Source of the DNA: Candidatus Eiseniibacteriota bacterium
GTDB taxonomy: Bacteria > Arandabacterota > Arandabacteria > Arandabacterales > Arandabacteraceae
Reading direction: 5' to 3'
Length of the DNA: 7,475 bases
Assembly (NCBI GenBank): GCA_030622265.1
Contig: JAUXGG010000069.1
Span: 1-7,475, forward strand
The position numbers were made by a program, and so were the translations under genes. The notes beneath the pieces were generated by a model, which made no database searches, was not told the origin of the DNA, and saw only the letters and a list, made by a program, of their open reading frames with translations. This document shows positions 6,148 through 7,475 of the stretch, piece after piece. Every line of letters starts with the position of its first letter. The stretch's first letter is position 1.

Positions 6148-7224
6148 ATGCAACTGGTTAAAGAATACGCGCATTTAAAGGAAGAAGATCTTCTTGGCCG
6201 GATTCACCGGGCCAAGGAGGAGTTAGGAGATAGCCTGATCATATTGGGACATCACTACCAACGGAATGAGGTGATTCAGTTTGCTGATTTTTGCGGCGAC
6301 TCCCTGGATCTGGCTCGTCGAGCCGCTGAACAGAAGAAAGCCAGGCACATCGTCGTCTGCGGAGTGAGATTCATGGCCGAGACCGCAGCGGTAGTCTGCG
6401 GAGAGGAGCAGGTGGTCCTCACTCCCAACCTCAAGGCGGGCTGTCCGTTGGCCGACTTTGCCCAGCTCGACGATGTGAAGCAGGCCTGGGAGGAGTTGCA
6501 AGAGGCCGATGTAGGAAGTCTCGTCCCCGTCGCCTATGTCAACTCCGCTGTTGTGATAAAGGCATTCTGCGCTCAGAATGGAGGGATCAGTTGTACATCA
6601 GCTAATGCTAAAGTCATCGTCGGTTGGGGGCTTAAACAGGGTAAGGTCTTCTTCATGCCCGACGAGAACCTGGGGATAAACGCCGCCAGGGAGTGTGGAC
6701 TCTCACAGGATAAGGTCGTCCTGTGGGAGCCGGGTAAGACCCTTGGAGGCAATGAGATTGAGGAGTTGCGTCGTGCCGAAATGATCGTGTGGAGAGGGCA
6801 CTGTTACGTACACAGCTCCTTCGCTTTCGCAGATGTAGAAAGGGTGAGAGTAAAGGACCCGAAAGCAAAGGTCATCGTGCACCCTGAGTGTCCTCCTGCA
6901 GTGGTCGAAGCGGCCGATGGAAGTGCCTCCACGTCGCAGATCTTACGCATTGTGGAGGAGGCTCCACCTGGGACGAGCTTCGCTGTCGGGACGGAGGTGA
7001 ACGTGGTCGAACGTTTGAACAGCGAATACCCCGACAAAGAAGTCTTTCCCCTGAAGCGCTCCGTCTGTGAAGACATGGCGAAGATCGACCCCCCTGGCCT
7101 CCTGCATATCCTCGAGAGCCTGGTGGCCGGAACCCCGGTGAACGTGGTGCACCTCTCCCCTGAGGTAAGGAAGTGGGGTGCCCTTCCCATCTCGCGGATG
7201 CTGTACGTAAAGGCCCGAAGATGA
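6148..7224 (+). CDS. nadA: Quinolinate synthase NadA (4Fe-4S enzyme)
   Basis: NadA condenses iminoaspartate with dihydroxyacetone phosphate to make quinolinate, the substrate of NadC. The ATG follows AAAGGAG (6138-6144). The product has 358 residues, like the longer NadA form of Bacillus. The three cluster cysteines expected for the family are Cys99 (KAGCPLAD), Cys248 (HPECPP) and Cys307 (SVCEDM). Active-site motifs include GHHYQRNEV (34-42), GDSLDLA (50-56), MAETA (76-80), YVNS (130-133), TSANAK (150-155), WRGHCYVH (215-222), His245 and Glu247 in HPEC, and GTEVN (281-285). The third cysteine region is CED where Bacillus NadA has CPC, so no disulfide partner is present there. nadB is not in the window, so iminoaspartate must come from an L-aspartate oxidase or an aspartate dehydrogenase encoded elsewhere. 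Confidence 0.97.
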   Translation: MQLVKEYAHLKEEDLLGRIHRAKEELGDSLIILGHHYQRNEVIQFADFCGDSLDLARRAAEQKKARHIVVCGVRFMAETAAVVCGEEQVVLTPNLKAGCPLADFAQLDDVKQAWEELQEADVGSLVPVAYVNSAVVIKAFCAQNGGISCTSANAKVIVGWGLKQGKVFFMPDENLGINAARECGLSQDKVVLWEPGKTLGGNEIEELRRAEMIVWRGHCYVHSSFAFADVERVRVKDPKAKVIVHPECPPAVVEAADGSASTSQILRIVEEAPPGTSFAVGTEVNVVERLNSEYPDKEVFPLKRSVCEDMAKIDPPGLLHILESLVAGTPVNVVHLSPEVRKWGALPISRMLYVKARR

Positions 7225-7283
7225 ATTCACCGGAGGAACAAGGGGAACCACAACAGCTTTCGTTTTCATGGTTAGAATACAGT

Positions 7284-7475
7284 CTATACTCGGGCAAAGA
7301 CAAAATTAAGGATGTGGCCTTTTTGCTCCCGCAAAGAGTATAATCCCGTTGACTCTACAATTCTCAAAAGTCTCTGCTTTTTCATACGAAAGCAATACCG
7401 GCTAGATAGGTATCCGTTCGGGTTCAAGACCCGGTGCAATTCCTTCAACACCGCTTCTTTATCTTCAATTTCAGG
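7284..7475 (-). CDS. C-terminal fragment of a class I SAM-dependent methyltransferase
   Basis: A minus-strand frame enters from the right edge and ends with TAG (complement of 7284-7286), giving the last 63 residues of a protein. It begins PEIEDKEAVLKELHRVLNPN and continues GYLSS, which matches the stretch after motif III of Methyltransf_11/UbiE-like enzymes (pattern LxELxRVLKPGGxL), with Asn in place of the usual second-to-last Gly. It then reads KKQRLLRIVESTGLYSLRE followed by a beta-strand-like ILNFVFAR end, the usual last helix and strand of this fold. The SAM-binding motif I would lie outside the window, so substrate and exact family cannot be given. It converges on nadA with 59 bp between the two stop codons. 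Confidence 0.68.
   Translation of the reverse strand, partial: PEIEDKEAVLKELHRVLNPNGYLSSRYCFRMKKQRLLRIVESTGLYSLREQKGHILNFVFARV

Noticed and set aside
7246..7273. AACCA/TGGTT dyad between nadA and the convergent gene as a bidirectional terminator
   Set aside because: Only five base pairs with an 18-base loop and no T-run on either strand.
7221..7343. 40-codon plus-strand frame overlapping the nadA stop (ATGA)
   Set aside because: It lies mostly antisense to the methyltransferase C terminus in the complementary codon register, and its protein resembles nothing known; the minus-strand reading is far better.
1..7475. tRNA or rRNA genes, CRISPR arrays, intact insertion sequences
   Set aside because: I saw no regularly spaced direct repeats, tRNA-like cloverleaf or conserved rRNA stretches, and no intact transposase.

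Overview
The window is chromosomal bacterial DNA with GC-rich genes, by eye about 55-60% G+C in the coding parts and clearly more A+T-rich in two intergenic stretches. It carries a complete high-affinity phosphate uptake cluster, pstS-pstC-pstA-pstB-phoU (609-5137), followed on the same strand by two NAD-biosynthesis genes, nadC and nadA (5232-7224). Promoters look like the standard TTGACA/TATAAT type and ribosome sites are GGAGG-like, so this is a bacterium and not an archaeon. PstS has a cleavable-looking Sec signal peptide without a lipobox cysteine, which fits a periplasmic protein but does not settle the phylum. I cannot name the organism from this sequence.

Left part (1-608). The first 75 bases are the start of a minus-strand gene leaving the window: a GTG start behind a perfect GGAGGT site, a signal-peptide-like N terminus and a near-consensus promoter at 110-138. 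Between it and pstS lies about 470 bp that holds a decayed fragment resembling the C-terminal helix-turn-helix of a REP-associated (IS200-like) transposase, a long inverted repeat (387-432), a near-consensus promoter (448-476) and a 15-codon leader reading frame whose stop codon abuts the pstS ribosome site.

Phosphate part (609-5137). PstS binds phosphate outside the membrane, PstC and PstA form the channel, PstB is the ATPase, and PhoU links transport to phosphate signalling and limits uptake. pstS is separated from pstC by about 350 bp that starts with an 11-bp perfect GC-rich hairpin. This layout would allow the binding protein to be made in excess over the membrane parts. pstC, pstA, pstB and phoU are tightly packed (overlap or gaps under 30 bp). 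No phoB/phoR two-component genes are in the window.

NAD part (5232-7224). nadC (quinolinate phosphoribosyltransferase) and nadA (iron-sulfur quinolinate synthase) are 13 bp apart and act in consecutive steps; nadB, which would supply iminoaspartate, is not present here. The 94 bp between phoU and nadC contain no convincing terminator, so read-through from the pst cluster is possible.

Right end (7225-7475). A minus-strand gene converges on nadA; its last 63 codons look like the C terminus of a class I SAM-dependent methyltransferase. The window is mainly well-known housekeeping machinery. I did not find an undescribed multi-gene system; the points worth checking are regulatory (leader frame, hairpins, long gap) and two partial genes plus one transposase relic at the edges.
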